Positions 24,749 through 34,947 of a DNA stretch of 64,000 bases are shown here, one piece after another (position 1 is the stretch's first letter; each line of letters starts with the position of its first letter). Source of the stretch: Rhodocaloribacter litoris. Lineage in GTDB: Bacteria; Bacteroidota; Rhodothermia; Rhodothermales; ISCAR-4553. Under the pieces are notes generated by a model, which saw nothing but the letters and a program-made list of their open reading frames with translations, did not search any database and was not told the origin of the DNA. Where the stretch lies: assembly GCF_011682235.2 (NCBI RefSeq), contig NZ_CP076718.1, forward strand, positions 3,582,400 through 3,646,399. Reading direction: 5' to 3'. Position numbers and translations under genes: made by a program.

Positions 24749-27199
24749 ATGCGACGTGTGCTCCTTTTGCTTCTGCTCCTTGCCCCGGTGATCGGCGGTG
24801 CCCTGCCGCTCCGGGCGCAACCGGCCGACCCGATGGAACAGGGCATCCTCGCGTTCCGGGCCGGCGACTATGCCCGGGCGGTGGCCGCCTTCGAGCAGGC
24901 CGTCAAAAACGACCCGCAAAACGCCGAGGCCTATTTCCTGCTCGCCCGCATCTATTTCGAAACCCCGCTCCGGGATACGGGCAAGGCCGGTCGTTTCATC
25001 GACAGGGCCCTGGAGGTCGAGCCGGAAAACGTGAAGTATCTCGTGGCCAAGCTCGAACAGCTGCGCCTGGATTCGTGGAACTTCATCGTGGACAAGATCC
25101 GTGAGCAGCAGCGGCGCGACCTGGCCCGCAAGATCCTCCGGCTCGATTCGACGAATGCCTTCGCCCACGAGGAGCTCGGCCGGGCCTACATCCGCGACTT
25201 CTGGCGCTATCGCAACGCCTTCATGTATCCCACGTTTGCCTTCCGGCAGTTCAACGGGCGGGACCCACTCCAGGCCGACCCGTTGCTCGGGTTCCAGTCC
25301 GAGTTCGCCCAGTTCGACCCGACCACCGGCGGGAGCCAGCTGGAGATCGTCGAGGCCTCGCGGGAACCGCTGGGAGATCCGTCGGACCCCAACCTGGTCT
25401 TTCTGGCCGACGAGTTCGACCTGGAGGCGCTCCAGGCGCAGGGCGTGCCCGTGCAGGACCTGTCGCGGCGGGCCCAGCGGGCCTACGACCTGGCCATCGG
25501 CCATCTGCGCAAGGCCCTGGAGCACGATCCCCGGAAGCGGGCCGTCTACGACGACATGATGCGCATCTTCGCCCTGAAGGGGGCCTACCCGGAAGCGCTG
25601 GAGATGCTCCAGCAGATGTACGTCTATTTTCCCGAGGATCCCGCCCTCTGGACCTACCTCGGCCTGGCGCATTATCGCAGCGGCAACGCGGTGGCGGCGG
25701 CCAAGGCCTTCCAGACGGCCTTTCAGTACATGGATCCCGAAATGGCCGACGCCTACACCCGTCTCGACGAGATCCTTCCCGAGGAGGAACGGAAAAAGTA
25801 TGAGGCCGATCGGGCCGGCTATGCCTCCCGCTTCTGGACGAGCAAGGATCCGCGCTACCTCACGCCCTACAACGAACGCAAGCTCGAACACTACGCCCGC
25901 CTCACCTATGCCGACCTGCTCTACGGGTCACCCAAGTTGAAGCTGAGGGGCTGGAATACCGAGCGCGGCCGTATCCTCGTGCGCTACGGCATTCCCAAGA
26001 CCGATGTGATCATCATGCCGAGCCAGACGCGAGGCCAGCAACGGGGACTCAACCCCATCGCAGCCTCGGCACCGCCTCCGGATGCGGACATCGCGGCGGA
26101 TCCGGCCAACCTGCAGACGGGCCTGCAACAGTTCACTGGTAACTTTGAAAGTGACTTCGACGTGACCGTCGAAGCCAATACGTTCAACGTCTGGGACTAC
26201 GGCGACTTTCGCTTCGTCTTCGAGGATCCCTTCCGAAACGGCGAGTTTCGGCTCTACAGCCCTTCGGCCGACGCTATCGCCGCCGGCAGCCTTCCCTGGC
26301 TGAACGACTACGAGATACGGGCCCGGGAAACCTTCCGCCGGATACCGGAGCGGTATGAGTACGCCCCGCCCGGCCGCCAGGTGGAGATCCCCTACCTGGT
26401 CTCGGCTTTCAAAGGCGAGAACGGGCAGGCCGATCTCTACGTCCATTTCGGCATCCCGATCAACCACTATGACCCGGAAGCCGGGATGATCAACCTCACG
26501 GCCAATGCAGGTACCTTCCTGGTCAGCAGCGAACGGGATATGCTTGCCGAACGCCGCCGGACCATCTACGGCCTGCGCACCGATCAGATCGTCAGTTTCT
26601 CGGAGACCAACCTCTGGATCGACGGGCAGGTGCTGGCGGCCCCGCCCGGGGAACACGACGTGTCCGTCGAGTTTGAGACGGCCGGCGGGGGCACGGTGGC
26701 CGTGCAGCGCCGCCGCGTGCGTGTGCCGGACTTCACGGCCGGCACGCTCCAGCTCAGCGACGTGATGCTGGCCTACCGCGTGGAGGAGGCACCGGACGGC
26801 AAGCCCGTGCTCCCGTCGGACGTCGTGCGCCACGGCCTCTCCATCCAGGCGGCACCCTGGAGCGTCTTCTCGCACCGGCAGCCCATCTACCTCTACTTCG
26901 AGGTCTACAACCTGACGCAGGCCGGCGACGGGACGACCCATTATGAGATCGAAGCCGTGCTGCGGCCCAAGGACACCAGCGGCGGCCTCGGCAAACTCGT
27001 CAAGGGCCTCTTCGGTGGAGGGGACAAGGGGGTGTCCGTCAGCCTGCCCGGTGAAGGCCGCACGCCGGACGAGCATCACTACCTCATCCTCGATGCCTCC
27101 AACCAGGAGCCGGGGCGGCTCTACACGCTCCACCTCAGGGTGCGCGACCAGGTCTCCGGCAAATCGGTCGAGAAGGAGATGGACCTGTTTCTGGAGTAG
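24749..27199 (+). CDS. Secreted TPR protein with GWxTD domain (second of a tandem pair)
   Basis: 816 residues. The signal peptide is very hydrophobic (VLLLLLLLAPVIGGALP) and ends near LRAQ. TPR repeats include FRAGDYARAVAAFEQAVKND and LYFPEDPALWTYLGLAHYRSG-like blocks. The GWxTD core has FWTSKDPRYLTPYNERKLEH and GWNTERGRILVRYGIP. An insertion of about 50 residues rich in Asp/Pro/Gln follows and is absent from the upstream paralogue. The end shares WSVFSHRQPIYLYFEVYNL and LDASNQEPGRLYTLHLRVRD with it. A gene duplication is clear. The product is predicted to be exported; its role is unknown. It is convergent with purE. Confidence 0.85.
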   Translation: MRRVLLLLLLLAPVIGGALPLRAQPADPMEQGILAFRAGDYARAVAAFEQAVKNDPQNAEAYFLLARIYFETPLRDTGKAGRFIDRALEVEPENVKYLVAKLEQLRLDSWNFIVDKIREQQRRDLARKILRLDSTNAFAHEELGRAYIRDFWRYRNAFMYPTFAFRQFNGRDPLQADPLLGFQSEFAQFDPTTGGSQLEIVEASREPLGDPSDPNLVFLADEFDLEALQAQGVPVQDLSRRAQRAYDLAIGHLRKALEHDPRKRAVYDDMMRIFALKGAYPEALEMLQQMYVYFPEDPALWTYLGLAHYRSGNAVAAAKAFQTAFQYMDPEMADAYTRLDEILPEEERKKYEADRAGYASRFWTSKDPRYLTPYNERKLEHYARLTYADLLYGSPKLKLRGWNTERGRILVRYGIPKTDVIIMPSQTRGQQRGLNPIAASAPPPDADIAADPANLQTGLQQFTGNFESDFDVTVEANTFNVWDYGDFRFVFEDPFRNGEFRLYSPSADAIAAGSLPWLNDYEIRARETFRRIPERYEYAPPGRQVEIPYLVSAFKGENGQADLYVHFGIPINHYDPEAGMINLTANAGTFLVSSERDMLAERRRTIYGLRTDQIVSFSETNLWIDGQVLAAPPGEHDVSVEFETAGGGTVAVQRRRVRVPDFTAGTLQLSDVMLAYRVEEAPDGKPVLPSDVVRHGLSIQAAPWSVFSHRQPIYLYFEVYNLTQAGDGTTHYEIEAVLRPKDTSGGLGKLVKGLFGGGDKGVSVSLPGEGRTPDEHHYLILDASNQEPGRLYTLHLRVRDQVSGKSVEKEMDLFLE

Positions 27200-27253
27200 C
27201 GGCCGGGTGCCGTGTGCCCGCTCCCTCGAAGGGAGGGAACCGCAGGGACGGGG

Positions 27254-27778
27254 TCACGGCCCGCTGGCTTCCGGCCGGGCTTTTTCCCGGACGCGGGCGT
27301 CCATCGCCTGCACCTGTTCGATGAGGGCGGCCTTGTAGTCGATCATCTTCTGGAGCAGGGCGGGGTCGCCGGCGGCCAGGATCTGCACCGCCAGCAGGCC
27401 GGCGTTCTTACCGCCCCCGATGGCCACCGTTGCCACGGGGACGCCGCCGGGCATCTGGACGACCGACAGCAACGAGTCGAGCCCGTTGAGGTGGCGGCTC
27501 GGGACGGGCACGCCGATGACGGGCAGCGGGGTGCTCGCCGCCAGCATGCCGGGCAGATGGGCGGCGCCGCCCGCACCGGCGACGAGGACCTTCAGCCCGC
27601 GCTGGTGGGCCGTCTCGGCATAGGCCTGCATGACGGCCGGGGTCCGGTGAGCCGAAAGTACCCGCACCTCGTACGGTACTTCGAACGCGTCCAGCACCCG
27701 GGCCACCGGCTCCATCACCGGCCAGTCGGACTCGCTGCCCATGGCAATCCCGACGAGCGGGGAAACGGGGTTCGGCAT
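27254..27778 (-). CDS. purE: N5-carboxyaminoimidazole ribonucleotide mutase PurE
   Basis: 174 residues from the ATG at 27778. Class I PurE signatures are [49 protein letters not shown] and [20 protein letters not shown] (abridged); the active-site Ser, Asp and His are present. It converts N5-CAIR, made by PurK, into CAIR in purine synthesis. The conserved C-terminal [20 protein letters not shown] is present. It lies 47 bases after purK on the same strand, the common purK-purE pairing. Confidence 0.96.
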   Translation of the reverse strand: MPNPVSPLVGIAMGSESDWPVMEPVARVLDAFEVPYEVRVLSAHRTPAVMQAYAETAHQRGLKVLVAGAGGAAHLPGMLAASTPLPVIGVPVPSRHLNGLDSLLSVVQMPGGVPVATVAIGGGKNAGLLAVQILAAGDPALLQKMIDYKAALIEQVQAMDARVREKARPEASGP

Positions 27779-27825
27779 CGGTCTGCAGCGTTTGTTTCGC
27801 AGGGAAGGTTGGGAGGCGGGGACCT

Positions 27826-28962
27826 TCAGAGACGGATGAGGCCGGCGGCCCGTTCGGCGCGGGCGCGCGTCTCGACGGGCGAGGAGCCGGTGGCCGTAAC
27901 GTGGCCCATCTTCCGCCTCGGGCGCACCTCGCGCTTGCCATAGATGTGCACGGCCACATCCCCGATGGCCAGCGCCTCCGTGAGGCCCTCGGTGCAGGGA
28001 GGGCCGGAGCGGGTGCCCAGGACGTTCACCATGACCGCGCACGGCACACGCAGCGAGGGATCGCCCAGGGGCCAGCCCAGCACGGCCCGAACGTGGTTCT
28101 CGAACTGGGACGTGTGGCAGGCCTCGATGGAATAGTGGCCGGTGTTGTGCGGGCGCGGTGCCAGCTCGTTGATCAGGATCCGCCCCTCCGGCAGCTCGAA
28201 GAGCTCGACGGCCGTCAGGCCGACGCCCCGGACCGCCTCCACGGCGCGAAGGGCGATACGCCGGGCTTCCGCTTCGACCTCCGTCGCGATGCCGGCCGGC
28301 ACCACGACGGCATGGCACCGGTGGTCCTTCTGTTCGGTGAGGGCGACCGGGTAGACCACGTGCTCCCCGTCCGGGCGACGGGCGACGAGTACGGAGAGCT
28401 CGCGCACGAAGGCGAGGTGGCGTTCGACGAGCAGCCCGTCCGCTTCGGCCAGCCGGTCCCAGGCGGCGGCCAGGCCGGCGTCGTCGTGCGCGGTGGCGTT
28501 GCCATAGCCGTCGTACGAGCCGCGCCGGCGTTTCAGGACGACCGGGTAGGAGAAGCGGGCAGCCGCGGCCCGGGCCTCGTCCAGGGTGGCGCACAGGGCG
28601 AAATCGGGCACCGGCAGGCCCTGCTCGGCCAGGGTCGTCTTCTGGATACCCTTGTCGCGGATCAGGTGGAGCGTGGCCGGGTCGGGCCAGAGCGCGACGC
28701 CCTCGGGCAGTACGGGGCTCAGGTGCTCGGCCGGTGCCCACTCGCTTTCGACGGTCACCACCGTGCAGGCCGCCGCGAACGCGCGCAACACGTCCGGGTC
28801 GGTCCAGTCGTCGTAGATGACCTCCCCGAGGCCGTCCATGGGGCCGGAAGGCTTCGGGGCCAGGCACCGCACGCGCAGTCCCATGCGGAGGGCGGCCAGG
28901 GCCGTCATGCGCCCGAGCTGGCCGTCGCCCAGGATGCCGAGGGTGGGGAAAGGAGCCGCCAT
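27826..28962 (-). CDS. purK: N5-carboxyaminoimidazole ribonucleotide synthase PurK
   Basis: 378 residues, normal length. It is an ATP-grasp enzyme forming N5-CAIR from AIR, ATP and bicarbonate. Evidence: N-terminal [17 protein letters not shown], nucleotide-binding [19 protein letters not shown], and the metal/phosphate region [20 protein letters not shown] followed by [15 protein letters not shown]. The C-terminus holds [18 protein letters not shown]. It is upstream of purE on the same strand, and the two act consecutively. The 133-base gap before it must carry its promoter unless it is read through from ftsK. Confidence 0.96.
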   Translation of the reverse strand: MAAPFPTLGILGDGQLGRMTALAALRMGLRVRCLAPKPSGPMDGLGEVIYDDWTDPDVLRAFAAACTVVTVESEWAPAEHLSPVLPEGVALWPDPATLHLIRDKGIQKTTLAEQGLPVPDFALCATLDEARAAAARFSYPVVLKRRRGSYDGYGNATAHDDAGLAAAWDRLAEADGLLVERHLAFVRELSVLVARRPDGEHVVYPVALTEQKDHRCHAVVVPAGIATEVEAEARRIALRAVEAVRGVGLTAVELFELPEGRILINELAPRPHNTGHYSIEACHTSQFENHVRAVLGWPLGDPSLRVPCAVMVNVLGTRSGPPCTEGLTEALAIGDVAVHIYGKREVRPRRKMGHVTATGSSPVETRARAERAAGLIRL

Positions 28963-29095
28963 TGGCTGAGGGTCGGTGATCGGAATGCGTTCCGGAGGAT
29001 CGACGAGGGAAAATTAAGGGCTCGGGGAAAAAGTCGTGGGGGACGGGGGCCCGGCGTGTGCCAACTTTCCTTGAAGTCCACCGCGGCGGGGGGTG

Positions 29096-31581
29096 TCACG
29101 TCATGGACCGGAGCAGTTCGTCGAGTTGCTGTTCGTCTTCGACGAGGACCTGCCGGGCCTTGGAGCCCTCGAAGGGGCCGACGATGCCGGCCTCTTCGAG
29201 CTGGTCCACGATGCGGGCCGCCCGTGAGTAGCCGACCGAGAGCCGCCGCTGCAGCAACGAGACCGAACCCTGCTGGCTCCGGACGATGATGCGGGCCGCT
29301 TCTTCGAAAAGTTCGTCCCGCTCGTCGGAGCCGCCGGTGGTGCCGGTGGGGCTTTCCTTTTCCTCGACTTCCGGCAGGATGTAGGGCTCGCCGCCGGGCT
29401 GGTCGCCGATGAAGTGGGTCAGGCGGTCCACCTCCTCCATCGATACGAAGGGGCCCTGCAGGCGCATCATCCGGCTGCCGAGCATGAAGAGCAGGTCGCC
29501 GTTGCCGACGAGTCCTTCGGCGCCGTTCTGGTCCAGGATGGTTCGCGAATCGATCTTCGTGGCCACCTTGAAGGCGATCCGGGCGGGGAAGTTGGCTTTG
29601 ATGAGCCCGGTGATCACGTCCACCGACGGGCGCTGGGTGGCCAGGATGAGGTGGATGCCCACGGCCCGGGCCATCTGGGCCAGCCGGGCAATGGGGCCTT
29701 CGATGTCCTTGCCGGCCGTCATCATCAGGTCGGCCAGTTCGTCCACCACCACGACGATGTAGGGCAGGTGACGATGGCCTTCTTCGGGGGAAAGGCTGCC
29801 TTCACGGAAGCGCCGGTTGTAGTCCACGATGCCGCGCACGCGGGCTTTCGAGAGGAGGTCGTAGCGTTCCTCCATCTCCTTCTCACAGCATTTCAGGGCG
29901 ACGAGGGCCTGCGAAAAGTCGGTGATGATCGGCTCGTCCACCCCGGGCGGGGTGGCGCCATAGTGTTCGGCAATGCGGATGTAGGGCTGCAGTTCGATCT
30001 TTTTTGGATCGATCATCACGAACTTGAGGTGGGAGGGGGGGCAGGCGTAGAGCAGCCCGGCGATGAACGCGTTCAGGCTCACCGACTTGCCCGAGCCCGT
30101 GGCGCCGGCGATGAGCAGGTGGGGCATCTTCGTCAGGTCCTGGATGAAGACCTCCCCCTCGATCGTCTTGCCGATGACCAGCGGCAGTTCCATCCGGGCG
30201 TCTCGGAACCGGGCCGTGCCGATGACGTCGCGGATGCGGACGAGCTCGCGATGGCGGTTCGGGATCTCGACGCCGATGGCCGACTTGCCGGGGATGGGGG
30301 CGATCATGCGGATGCCGCGGGCCGCCATGGCCATGGCCAGGTCGTCTTCCAGCGCCGTGATCCGGCTGATCTTGACGCCGGGCGCCGGGGTCAGTTCGTA
30401 GAGCGTCACCGTCGGCCCGACGATGGCGTTGATGCCGGTGATCTCGATGTTGTACGTGGCGAGCTTGTCCAGGAGGATGCGCTTGTTCTCCTCGAGTTCG
30501 TTATAGTCGATCTTGAGGTCGTTCTCGTCGGCCGCGTCGAGCAGGTCGAGGCCGGGCATCTCGAAGGGGACCGTCTCGGTGTCGGGGTCCGCCATGTTTT
30601 CGAGGACGTCGGTCTTTTCCTCTTCGATGCGGGCACGGACCTTGAGTTCGAGCTCGGGGGACGGGGGTTCGTCGGGGGGCGGGGGTTCCGGCGCCGGGCG
30701 TTCGGGGCGGGGGGGGGGGGGGGGGAGACCGGCCGGTCGGTCTCCGGGGCCTGGGCTGGCCTGGCGGCGGGGGGCGGCTCCGGTGGAGGGGAGGGGGCGG
30801 GGACAGGCTTCGGAGGGGGCGATTTTGCCCGGGCGGCTTCGCGGGCGGCCCGGGCCTGCTCGCGGGCGGCCCGGCGTTCCTCCCGGAGACGGTGGCGTTC
30901 GGCGCGGCGGGCCTCCCGGCGGGTGCGGGCCTGCGTGCGCCAGGCTTCGAGGCGGGCGCCCAGCGCGCGGACGAACTCCTCGACGCGGTCCATCGACCGC
31001 TGGATGTCGTGGTCGACGAGCAGGAGGGCCGTCACGACGAGGAAAAGGAAGATGAGGATGAAGGAGCCGGCACTGCCGAAGACCTGCTGCATCCAGCCGG
31101 CTGCGCCGATCCCCCAGCCGCCGCCCCAGCGCAGCAGGTCTGTCGAGAGTGTTTGCCCGAGCCAGCCGAAGAGGCAGGCCAGGACGAACGTGGAGACGCC
31201 GAGGAGGGCGGTCAGGGTGGGGAGGTAGACGGGGGTGCGGTTGCGGAAGAGGACGTAGCCCCAGGCAAAGAGCAGGCCCGTCGGGATGAGGACGGTGTAC
31301 CCCAGTGCCTGCGGTACCAGGAGGCGGGCCAGGGCCGCCCCGATGAGCCCGAGGGCATTCTGTGCCCGGTTCTCACCGGGGTGAAGCAGGGCGTCGAAGG
31401 AAAAGCGGCGGGCCAGGCCGTCGTCAGCCGGGTTGTAGGTGAGCACGGCCAGGGCCAGCAACACCCCCAGCCCCATCAGGATGAGGCCGAGCACTTCCTT
31501 CTTTCGCTGCTGCGGCAGCCGCCCGGCCTTCGTATTGTTCCGCGCGGCCCCGCGCTTCTTTCTTCGCGCCGATGATGCCAT
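29096..31581 (-). CDS. ftsK: DNA translocase FtsK/SpoIIIE, split into two frames at a poly-C tract
   Basis: The start at 31581 gives a basic N-terminus, four to five membrane helices, and a charged Arg/Ala-rich then Pro-rich linker. The motor continues in another frame: alpha/beta domains, Walker A GATGSGKSVSLNAFI, VDELADLMMTAGKDIE, and a C-terminal winged-helix gamma domain (SVSLLQRRLSVGYSRAARIV). The frames join only if one C is added to (or two removed from) a coding-strand tract of 17 C at 30725-30709. Read from just past the tract, the second frame continues as PERPAPEPPPPDEPP and an acidic linker. FtsK couples chromosome segregation at dif to division and is usually important, so a sequence error, transcript slippage or a phase-variable tract is more likely than a dead gene. 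An internal ATG at 30595 could start a soluble motor. Confidence 0.85.
30709..30725 (+). repeat. Homopolymer of 17 G inside ftsK
   Basis: An uninterrupted run of 17 G, read as C17 on the coding strand. It is exactly where the membrane half and motor half of ftsK change frame. A length of 15 or 18 would make the gene continuous. Confidence 0.95.
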
Positions 31582-31645
31582 GTCTGAAAACTACGACAGC
31601 GTGGGCCCTGAATCCAACCGCCTGCGGTAGCCGGGCGGCCCCGCC

Positions 31646-32422
31646 TCAGTCCCGGGCACGCAGGGCGGGCGATTCGCTCAGCGCGGACTCGGCCCGGGCG
31701 GGGTCGTAGCGTACCAGGCGGCTCTCTTCGAAGTACGGCAGAACGGGGAGGTAGTCTACCCGGGCGCAGTAGGCCACGTCGTCCGCAAAGCCCTGTTCGT
31801 AGAGGCGCTGGGCATGGTTGCAGCGGCGCAGGGCGGCGAAGAGGTCGTTGCCGTCGTGCCGGTAGAGCGTGAAGGCGATGTGGGCCGAGTCGGACACGTG
31901 GGCCGGCTCCTGGCCGTCCCAGAGCAGGTGCAGCAGCAGCCCGGCACAGAGGGTGTCCTCCAGGGCGATGCGGTTCCGCCAGCCGGCGCACACGATCACC
32001 ACGTCCAGCCCCTGTTCCCGGGCGAAGTCGACCACGCGGCGTGCGTTGAGGAAACACCCGACGACCAGGTGTTCGGCTGCCCGTGCGTTGGCGATGGCCG
32101 CCGTGCCGTTGGTCGTGTTCAGGATGAGCGTCTTGTCCTCGACCACGTCCGGCGTGTATTCGAGGGGGGAGTTGCCCAGGTGGTAGCCCTCGATCTTGTC
32201 GCCGCCGCGCTCGCCGCCCATCAGGAAGCTGGACTGGTCCAGGTTGGCCGCAATCTTGCCGGCTTCCGCCATGTCGGCCGCAGGCACGACGGCCCGCGCC
32301 CCGTTGCTCAGGGCGGTGACGATGGTGGAGCTGGTCCGCAAGACGTCGATCACAATGACGGTGTGGCCCTTGACGTCTTCCTCCGTCAGCGTGTTACCTG
32401 TCAGGAATACTTCAACTTTCAT
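31646..32422 (-). CDS. comB: 2-phosphosulfolactate phosphatase family protein (ComB-like)
   Basis: 258 residues from the ATG at 32422. The ComB fold is recognised from KGHTVIVIDVLRTSSTIVTA, GERGGDKIEGYHLGNSPLEY, LILNTTNGTAAIANA, VVIVCAGWRNRIALEDTLCAG and the end YLPVLPYFEESRLVRY. ComB removes phosphate from 2-phosphosulfolactate in coenzyme M synthesis in archaea and in sulfolactate formation in some bacteria. No comA or comC homologue is visible here, so the substrate is uncertain. It lies between gcvT and ftsK, all on the minus strand. The start has a pyrimidine-rich leader and no Shine-Dalgarno. Confidence 0.85.
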   Translation of the reverse strand: MKVEVFLTGNTLTEEDVKGHTVIVIDVLRTSSTIVTALSNGARAVVPAADMAEAGKIAANLDQSSFLMGGERGGDKIEGYHLGNSPLEYTPDVVEDKTLILNTTNGTAAIANARAAEHLVVGCFLNARRVVDFAREQGLDVVIVCAGWRNRIALEDTLCAGLLLHLLWDGQEPAHVSDSAHIAFTLYRHDGNDLFAALRRCNHAQRLYEQGFADDVAYCARVDYLPVLPYFEESRLVRYDPARAESALSESPALRARD

Positions 32423-32518
32423 GGGAGAAAAGGAGAGGTACCGCACCGGTTCGATACAGTCGGATCGCATCGCTGGTAAGGTACAGCCTGTGAAGGCGGA
32501 TCACCCGGTCGGTTGCCG

Positions 32519-33637
32519 TTATTTTTTATGAAAAGGAGGACGGGTGACGACGGCCGGGAGCGTGCGCCCGCGGGCCGAGACGCCCAGCCGGGTGCCGGGA
32601 GTGGTGAAGGCCGGGTCGTTCGGCACGTAGCCGAGGCCGATGCCCCGGCCCAGCACGGGGGACTGGCTGCCGCTCGTGACGATGCCGACGGCTTCCCCGG
32701 TGCCGTCAAGGATCGGGTAGCCCGGCCGGGGCAGGCCGCGCTCTTCGACGACGAAGCCGATGAGCCGGCGGGCCGGACCCTGCTCGCGCACGGCAAGGAG
32801 GGCCTCCCGCCCGACGAACGGCCCCTTGTCGAACTTGACGAGCCAGCCCAGCCCGGCTTCGAGCGGGTTAGTCTCTTCCGTGAGGTCGTTCCCGTAGAGG
32901 CAGTAGCCGGCTTCCAGGCGGAGCGTGTCCCGGGCGCCGAGGCCGGCAGGCTGGAGCCCGTGCGGCGCGCCGGCCTCCATCAGCAGGTGCCACAGGCGCG
33001 GGGCGTCTTCCGGCCGGGCGTAGAGCTCGAAGCCCGGCTCGCCCGTGTATCCGGTGTGCGAGAGGATCACCCGGTCGCAGCCCGGAAACGTCCCGGCTTC
33101 CAGCTGTACGAAGTGGTAAAACTTGATGTCGCCGGCGGCGACGCCGGTGACCGCCTGCACGATGTCGTGGGCGCGGGGACCCTGGATCGCAAGCAGGGCC
33201 ACCTCGTCCGAAGCGTCGGCCAGCGTGGCCCCCATCGGGTTGTGCTCCTGCATCCAGGCAAAATCCTTCTCGATGTTGGCGGCGTTGACCACCAGCATGT
33301 ACTCCTCGGGTCCCAGCCGGTAGACGAGCAGGTCATCCACGATGCCGCCGTCGGGCCGGCACATGACGGTGTACATGGCGCGGCCGTCGGTCAGGCGGGC
33401 GGCGTCGTTGGTGACCAGGTGCTGCACGAAGTCGAAGGCCCGGGGGCCGCGCACGAAGAATTCACCCATGTGGCTGACGTCGAACAGGCCGGCCGCCTGC
33501 CGGACGGCCAAGTGCTCGTTCAGGATGCCGCTGTATTGCAACGGCATCTCGAAACCGGCAAAGGGGGTCATGCGGGCGCCCAGGGCGCGGTGCACGTCGT
33601 GGAGCGGCGTCTGTTTGAGGGTTTCCGTCGAAGCCAT
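32519..33637 (-). CDS. gcvT: Glycine cleavage system aminomethyltransferase (T protein)
   Basis: 372 residues from the ATG at 33637; in-frame ATGs at 33676 and 33703 would add poorly conserved residues. T-protein marks: TPLHDVHRALGARMTPFAGF, LFDVSHMGEFFVRGP, GGIVDDLLVYRLGPEEYMLV, SHTGYTGEPGFELY and LGARDTLRLEAGYCLYGNDL (in part). The C-terminal domain ends RTLPAVVTRPPFHKK. It transfers the methylene group from the aminomethyl-lipoyl H protein to tetrahydrofolate, releasing ammonia. Genes for the H and P proteins are not in the window. It is 85 bases downstream of tyrA. Confidence 0.96.
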   Translation of the reverse strand: MASTETLKQTPLHDVHRALGARMTPFAGFEMPLQYSGILNEHLAVRQAAGLFDVSHMGEFFVRGPRAFDFVQHLVTNDAARLTDGRAMYTVMCRPDGGIVDDLLVYRLGPEEYMLVVNAANIEKDFAWMQEHNPMGATLADASDEVALLAIQGPRAHDIVQAVTGVAAGDIKFYHFVQLEAGTFPGCDRVILSHTGYTGEPGFELYARPEDAPRLWHLLMEAGAPHGLQPAGLGARDTLRLEAGYCLYGNDLTEETNPLEAGLGWLVKFDKGPFVGREALLAVREQGPARRLIGFVVEERGLPRPGYPILDGTGEAVGIVTSGSQSPVLGRGIGLGYVPNDPAFTTPGTRLGVSARGRTLPAVVTRPPFHKK

Positions 33638-33722
33638 CGGGCGGCGGTCGTTTTTTTCTCGCAGCGGTTGTTCCATGATACACCGGTAACCGGCCAGAGT
33701 CAACGCGGGAGACGGCCGAAGG

Positions 33723-34829
33723 TTAAAGCCGGTAGGCCCGGTAGCCGGCGTCTTCGAGGGCGCGGACGGCCGCGTCCGCCGCCGCGGTTCCGGCGAAGCC
33801 GAGGCGGAACGTGCCGCCGGTGCCCTCGCGCAACTTCAATAACTCGATGTCCTTGATGCTGAGCCCGGCCTCGAACAGGGTGCGTGTGATGTCCAGCAGC
33901 GCACCGGGCCGGTCTTCGACGTAGACGAAGACGTCGACGAGGGGATGCAGGAACCCCTTCGTGTTCCGCGGGATGGTCTCGCGCACCGACCGGGCCCGGT
34001 CGAAGGCGGAGGCCAGGGCGTCGAGGTCTTCCTCGATGAGGCGGTTACGCAGCTTCTGCAGCCCCGCCATGAACCCGGCCAGGGCGTCGAGGATGGGGCC
34101 TTCGTTGGCAAGCAGGATGTCCCGCCAGATGTCGAAGGGAGAGGAGGCGATGCGCGTCAGGTCGCGGAAGCCGCCGGCGGCCAGGCGCAGGAAATGATCG
34201 TCGTCCTCGTGGTGTGTGGCGGCGTAGTTCATCAGCGTCACCGCCAGCAGCTGCGGCAGATGGCTGACCACGGCGGCGATGCGGTCGTGACGCTCGGCTT
34301 CCAGGAGCAGGACGCGGGCGCCCGTGGCCCGGATCAGGCTGACGAACGCGTCGTAGCGGATCTGAAACGCCTCCGGTGGCGTGTCCTCCGGAGGGCAGAG
34401 CACGTAGGTGGCGTTCTCGAACAGGAAGGCGTCGGCGTGTTCGACCCCGCTGTGCTCGGCCCCGGCCATCGGATGGCCTCCGATGAAGGGATTCTCCGGT
34501 GGGAGGACGGCCCGGGCATGCCGCACGACGGGGCCCTTCACCGAGCCCACGTCCGTGACGAGTACGCCGGGCCGCAACAGGGGGGCGAGTGCATCGATCA
34601 GCCGCAGGCTCGCGGCAATCGGCACGGCCAGCACCACCAGGTCGGCCCCGGCGACGGCCGCCTCGAGTGACCCGGCGGCCTCGTCCACGATGCCGCGTGC
34701 GGTGGCCCGGGCCAGCACGTCCTCCCGGTCGTAACCGGCCAGCGTCACCTCCGGCCGGTGTCGCTTCCAGGCCAGGCCGAGCGATCCCCCGATCAGTCCC
34801 ACGCCCACCAGGGCAATCCGTTCGATCAT
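33723..34829 (-). CDS. tyrA: Prephenate dehydrogenase with C-terminal ACT domain
   Basis: 368 residues. The Rossmann start IERIALVGVGLIGGSLGLAW binds NAD(P). VTDVGSVKGPVV and FIGGHPMAGAEHSGVEHA are prephenate dehydrogenase motifs including the catalytic His. GFRDLTRIASSPFDIWRDIL lies in the helical dimerisation domain. An ACT domain (DVFVYVEDRPGALLDITRTL and following) starts near residue 290 and probably mediates tyrosine feedback. The reaction oxidatively decarboxylates prephenate to 4-hydroxyphenylpyruvate. It begins the minus-strand run tyrA-gcvT-comB-ftsK and is divergent from the sulfotransferase gene. Confidence 0.94.
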   Translation of the reverse strand: MIERIALVGVGLIGGSLGLAWKRHRPEVTLAGYDREDVLARATARGIVDEAAGSLEAAVAGADLVVLAVPIAASLRLIDALAPLLRPGVLVTDVGSVKGPVVRHARAVLPPENPFIGGHPMAGAEHSGVEHADAFLFENATYVLCPPEDTPPEAFQIRYDAFVSLIRATGARVLLLEAERHDRIAAVVSHLPQLLAVTLMNYAATHHEDDDHFLRLAAGGFRDLTRIASSPFDIWRDILLANEGPILDALAGFMAGLQKLRNRLIEEDLDALASAFDRARSVRETIPRNTKGFLHPLVDVFVYVEDRPGALLDITRTLFEAGLSIKDIELLKLREGTGGTFRLGFAGTAAADAAVRALEDAGYRAYRL

Positions 34830-34947
34830 GCAGGAGAGTGGCTTGTTTAGCGTTGAGTTTTTCGGGCGATAAATCCTACGTTGGGGGCAAAACAGGTTGC
34901 CGGGCGTGGTCCCCGTCCAGAGAGATTTCCGTCGTTTCCGTTCGCCG

